NCBI GenBank assembly: GCA_965223405.1 | Contig: CBDCWO010000006.1 | Location: 2,852,001 to 2,916,000, forward strand | Reading direction: 5' to 3' | DNA: 64,000 nucleotides | DNA from: CBDCWO01 sp965223405 | Lineage (GTDB): Bacteria > Bacteroidota > Bacteroidia > Chitinophagales > Saprospiraceae | Part shown: positions 60,639 to 64,000 of the stretch, one piece after another | Numbering within the stretch: position 1 is the stretch's first letter | Layout: the number at the start of each line of letters is the position of its first letter | The notes under the pieces: generated by a model | Databases searched by the model: none | Told to the model about the DNA's origin: nothing | Seen by the model: only the letters and a program-made list of their open reading frames with translations | Position numbers and translations under genes: made by a program

Positions 60639-62831
60639 TTAATATTCCAACAACTCCATTTCGACTTCTTTGCGATCCAGGTCGGCTTCTACGATTTTTA
60701 CTTTCACCATATCACCAAAAGAAAAAGCGTGACCGGAATGGTTGCTCATTGCCCGGAAGCGGTTTTCTGACACGGTATAGGACTCTCCCATCGTATTAAA
60801 AGGTACTAATCCTTCACACTTGCTATCCTTCAATTCAACAAAAATTCCCTTGTCAATAATACCCGAAACATATCCGACAAAAGTTTGTCCTATGTACTTT
60901 TGCATAAATTCTACTTGCTTGAATTTGACGGATTCCCTTTCGGATTCGATGGCTTTTCGTTCCTGTAAGGAGATGTGGGTACATTTTTCTTCCAGTAGTC
61001 TACCATTCACTCGGTGCAGACTTTTGAGATTTTTTTCGAGGATGCGGTGAGCAAGTACATCAGAATACCTCCGTATGGGTGAAGTAAAATGGGTATAATT
61101 GGCAAAGCCCAAACCAAAATGACCGATGTTGTCGGTAGAATATGCCGCTTTGGCCATGGTGCGAATGGCTAGTGGCCCTAAAGCTCGGAGCGCTGGGTCT
61201 TTGGCCACCGCATACTGTATGCTATTCAGCGATTCTGCAATTTTTCTTGGCGTATCAATCTGCATGGTAATTCCCAGCTCTTTAGCAAACAAGCTGAATT
61301 CTCTGATTTTCTCCACATCAGGTAGATCATGAATCCGGTAGATAAAAGGAATTTCTTGTTCCTGTCCTTTGCGGGAAATAAAAATAGCTACTTCCTTATT
61401 GGCCAATAGCATAAAATCTTCAATCAATAGATGGGCATCCTTTCTTTCTTTTACCTGGATGCTTACGGGTTCATTATTCTCATTGAGTACAAATTGTACT
61501 TCACTGGATTCAAATTGAATTCCACCACCCTTCAGATTTTCATTGCGTAGTTTCTTGGCAATGGCGTTCAATTTGCGTAATTCTTTGGCAAATGGTCCGG
61601 AACCTGTCTCGATGCACTCTTGTGCCGCTTCATAAGTAAAGCGATGATCGGAGTGAATAATACCCTTGCCAAACCATCTGTTGACTAAGCGCCAGTTCCG
61701 ATCAAAGGTAAATAAAGCAGAAAAAACCAATTTGTCTTCATTAGGCTTTAAAGAGCATAAATCATTGGATAATTTTTCCGGCAACATAGGTAACACCCGG
61801 TCTACCAGGTATACTGAGGTCGAGCGCTTATATGCTTCCCGGTCAAGCTGGGAGTCTGGTTTTACAAAATGGGTTACATCCGCTATGTGGATTCCAATTT
61901 CCAGGAATCCATTTTTGAGTACTTTATAGGATAGGGCATCGTCAAAATCTTTGGCCGTTTTAGGATCGATGGTAAAGGTTAATTCCTGGCGAAAATCTCG
62001 GCGATAATTTATTTCAGTTTCCCAATCTATTTTTAACCGATCAGCTTCCAGGTTTGCCGCTTTGGGAAACCGTAAAGGAAATCCATGATTAATCAAGATA
62101 GATTGCATGGCATAATCATTATAATCGGTACCTTCCAGTGTAGTCACAAATTCACCTAATACCAGATTTTTACCATAGTTCCAATCCAGGATTTCCACAA
62201 TTATTTTATGATCAGGGTCCACATGGGCAGGTATTTGTTTAAGTAAAATATCAAAAGGGACCATCGGGTTATCAGGGATCACATAGATCTTTTTCCTGGA
62301 TATAAATGGTGTGCCTATAAATTGGTTTGTGGATCGTTCCAACACTTCGATAACTTCGCCCTTGGGCTTTCGGCCTCTGATTATTCCATTGATTTTTACC
62401 TTTACTAAATCACCATGCAATGCGGAATTTAGAGATCGTACATTCACATAAATATCGTCGGGTAAGTCGGTATCCGTAATGTATGCCGCGCCACTTTGAG
62501 TTTGATCTACATAACCGGTAAAAAGTTCGTCATGATTGGAGTTTTCTTGATTTCCAAAAATATAGCGACTGTTGATTTTTCGGATGGCGCCTTCTTTTAA
62601 AAGTTTTTCCAGTATTTCAGATATCTCCCGTTTACTTATATGTATTCTGGATCTTTTTTGTATTTGTTTGAGTGTAAATTGTTTCCCCGGATTCTTCCTG
62701 AACATATGGAACACCGCACTCTTTGCCGGCGTACGCTTATAACGATTTGTTTTGTTGTTTTTCTTTTTCTTCAAAATATGAATATTTGGATTTAGTTGTA
62801 AATAAATTATTGTGGGATAGAGATATCTCAA
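60639..62831 (-). CDS. rnr: Ribonuclease R
   Basis: 730 aa. N-terminal winged helix (FTLKQIQKRSRIHISKREIS), cold-shock domains, RNB catalytic domain with TIDPKTAKDFDDALSY (metal-binding Asp cluster) and ending with HFTSPIRRYSDVLAHRIL, then a C-terminal S1 domain (FVGYVSGIIDKGIFVELKDS). 3'-5' exoribonuclease that degrades structured RNA. The true start may be the TTG at 62774 (LKKKKNNKTN), since the first 19 residues are atypical. A TGTTGGA/TCCAACA hairpin at 60631-60652 overlaps the stop codon. Confidence 0.95.
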   Translation of the reverse strand: MRYLYPTIIYLQLNPNIHILKKKKNNKTNRYKRTPAKSAVFHMFRKNPGKQFTLKQIQKRSRIHISKREISEILEKLLKEGAIRKINSRYIFGNQENSNHDELFTGYVDQTQSGAAYITDTDLPDDIYVNVRSLNSALHGDLVKVKINGIIRGRKPKGEVIEVLERSTNQFIGTPFISRKKIYVIPDNPMVPFDILLKQIPAHVDPDHKIIVEILDWNYGKNLVLGEFVTTLEGTDYNDYAMQSILINHGFPLRFPKAANLEADRLKIDWETEINYRRDFRQELTFTIDPKTAKDFDDALSYKVLKNGFLEIGIHIADVTHFVKPDSQLDREAYKRSTSVYLVDRVLPMLPEKLSNDLCSLKPNEDKLVFSALFTFDRNWRLVNRWFGKGIIHSDHRFTYEAAQECIETGSGPFAKELRKLNAIAKKLRNENLKGGGIQFESSEVQFVLNENNEPVSIQVKERKDAHLLIEDFMLLANKEVAIFISRKGQEQEIPFIYRIHDLPDVEKIREFSLFAKELGITMQIDTPRKIAESLNSIQYAVAKDPALRALGPLAIRTMAKAAYSTDNIGHFGLGFANYTHFTSPIRRYSDVLAHRILEKNLKSLHRVNGRLLEEKCTHISLQERKAIESERESVKFKQVEFMQKYIGQTFVGYVSGIIDKGIFVELKDSKCEGLVPFNTMGESYTVSENRFRAMSNHSGHAFSFGDMVKVKIVEADLDRKEVEMELLEY

Positions 62832-62840
62832 CCGGTCCGA

Positions 62841-63350
62841 TCAGGACATGTCGCGAGGAGTGTAGATAGTACCATCTGCTAAAATTTCTCGATAACTACT
62901 CTGACTGGTATGTGCATCGAATTCCGCAAGATCGTTTTGGATACCGGTCATAGTATGAATTACCCAGTCCGGATCGATCATCGCTACCTGAACTTTAAGC
63001 ACAGATCCCTCACAGGATGTACTGGCAATTATTTCCCGATGGATAAAATCCCCTTTTTCCGTATAAGTGAGCAGATGATATTGATAGTTTAACATAGATG
63101 CTTTCCAAATGATGATCGCCGCAAACTTGCCTGTATCTTTTAATCTGAAGCAGGGGACATACTCGGTGTACTCATCTTCCATATCCATCCATTCACTGAT
63201 ATATTGACTCACCATTCCCTGGGGTAAAGGATCATTTTGTTGGCTAAAATCATGATGAGTGTCCTCTCCCAAGGTAACCGGAAGATCAATAATTGGAAAT
63301 TTGCTTAGAAATTGTTGAAATGTATATTTCTGTTGTTTTTTGATATTCAT
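62841..63350 (-). CDS. Conserved-looking hypothetical cytoplasmic protein
   Basis: 169 aa, no signal or membrane segment. Text such as FLSKFPIIDLPVTLGEDTHH and PCFRLKDTGKFAAIIIWKAS, then MIDPDWVIHTMTGIQNDLA, is typical of a globular Bacteroidota protein; no domain recognised. It precedes rnr by 9 bp on the same strand, so they are probably one transcript. Confidence 0.7.
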   Translation of the reverse strand: MNIKKQQKYTFQQFLSKFPIIDLPVTLGEDTHHDFSQQNDPLPQGMVSQYISEWMDMEDEYTEYVPCFRLKDTGKFAAIIIWKASMLNYQYHLLTYTEKGDFIHREIIASTSCEGSVLKVQVAMIDPDWVIHTMTGIQNDLAEFDAHTSQSSYREILADGTIYTPRDMS

Positions 63351-63583
63351 TCAGGTTGCAAAGGTAATACTTATTCAATTCAAAAAAACAAAACATAGAT
63401 AAACTCGTCACAAAATAATGGTTTACATGGCCTATCCTGGACCTGGAGATTGTGAATCTGGATAGTCTTTTTTAGAATTATTCTAAATAACTATCTTGAC
63501 GATTCTATTCTTTGAGTAAGCAGGTATAATTAATAGTTTTGGGGCTTATTGCGAGACATGAATCAATCAACAAATAGTAATAT

Positions 63584-64000
63584 ATGGGCTGGGTAAGCGA
63601 CTTTTTTACTTCCTCGCTTGGAAGGAAGCTGGTAATGAGTCTGACAGGCTTATTTTTGATTTTATTTTTAGTAATTCATTTAGTCGGAAATCTACAATTA
63701 TTGAAGACCGATGGAGGTGAGGCTTTTAATATCTACACTGCTTTTATGAGCAAGAATCCCCTCATCCAATTGGTTTCCAAAGGACTTTATCTTTTTATAT
63801 TGATCCATACATTTTTGGGAATAAATCTATGGTGGAAAAACCGCAAAGCCAAAGGTCGAAGGTATTTGGTCAGGACCAGTGCGAATGCTTCATTTGCTTC
63901 GAAAAACATGGCCCTTTTGGGTATTTTGATTTTTGCATTTATATTAATCCATATGGGTGATTTTTGGTTTAAAATAAAATTTACCCCGGATATATTTGCG
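63584..64000 (+). CDS. sdhC: Succinate dehydrogenase cytochrome b subunit (partial)
   Basis: 139 codons to the window edge. MGWVSDFFTSSLGRKLVMSL, TGLFLILFLVIHLVGNLQLL, SKNPLIQLVSKGLYLFILIH and TFLGINLWWKNRKAKGRRYL follow the SdhC cytochrome b558 family, with His residues in the membrane helices as haem ligands. It anchors the succinate dehydrogenase complex; sdhA and sdhB would be expected just beyond the window. 63351-63583 holds the promoter region and no other gene. Confidence 0.9.
   Translation, partial: MGWVSDFFTSSLGRKLVMSLTGLFLILFLVIHLVGNLQLLKTDGGEAFNIYTAFMSKNPLIQLVSKGLYLFILIHTFLGINLWWKNRKAKGRRYLVRTSANASFASKNMALLGILIFAFILIHMGDFWFKIKFTPDIFA

Noticed and set aside
1..64000. tRNA, rRNA or retron/reverse-transcriptase genes
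   Set aside because: None was recognised; the group II introns are ORF-less.

Overview
The window looks like a chromosomal segment of a member of the Bacteroidota, probably a free-living, polysaccharide-degrading (marine-type) Cytophagia or Saprospiria relative; the exact family cannot be fixed from here. Reasons: AT-rich DNA with almost no Shine-Dalgarno sites, lipoprotein signal peptides, two-component-regulator propellers, TlpA/ResA-like thioredoxins, AraC regulators with a membrane N-terminus, many formylglycine sulfatases, and Bacteroidota-type IS982, IS256, IS1182-like, IS21-like and IS91-like elements. No rRNA, tRNA or CRISPR array was recognised.

Layout. (1) 1-12,978: ordinary-looking secreted or metabolic genes, nearly all on the minus strand (partial secreted protein, propeller lipoprotein, two VOC proteins, AraC regulator plus alpha/beta hydrolase, sialidase-like protein, thioredoxin-like protein, zinc metalloprotease, and a pair of membrane proteins divergent from a TetR regulator with a palindromic operator). 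(2) 13,000-15,200: a graveyard of IS21-like ends and broken IS91-like elements. (3) About 15,300-44,760: a mobile array organised like an integron. Genes lie mostly on the minus strand and are separated by hairpin-forming sites of the form RYYYAAC-(GG) ... GTTRRRY. In the best preserved cassettes the left and right core sequences of one cassette are complementary, as expected for attC-bounded circular cassettes. Cargo includes a TPR protein, a TlpA-like lipoprotein, a HigBA toxin-antitoxin pair, a complete Thoeris defence system (SIR2-SLOG ThsA plus TIR ThsB), a PLD-like protein, a glycoside hydrolase, and a Dam-type methylase paired with a nuclease-like/DGQHR protein. Four group II intron-like insertions sit in or just beside attC cores. 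Two full-length IS91/tyrosine-recombinase elements occupy exact cassette positions. IS982, IS256 and IS1182-like elements have inserted on top of these. (4) 44,762-46,058: a candidate attI with two 20-bp direct repeats, then a 406-aa tyrosine recombinase that lacks the IntI-specific insertion and is transcribed toward the array. (5) 46,232-57,927: a polysaccharide-use cluster with three sulfatases, a heparinase II/III-like lyase, an acetylxylan-esterase-like hydrolase, a CBM9-like lipoprotein, an orphan GH2 C-terminal domain and a propeller; no SusC/SusD pair is present. (6) 58,240-64,000: an HD-domain protein, MITEs related to the IS1182-like elements, a third IS982 copy, RNase R, a hypothetical protein and the start of sdhC.

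How it fits together. The recombinase at 44,838-46,058 is the best candidate for integrating cassettes at the adjacent repeats; genes nearest to it would be the newest arrivals, and these are defence-like. The introns reuse the folded attC as a target, and the IS91-like elements seem to have acquired cassette ends, which could let them spread either by their own enzymes or as cassettes. All assignments come from reading motifs by eye; no database search was run.
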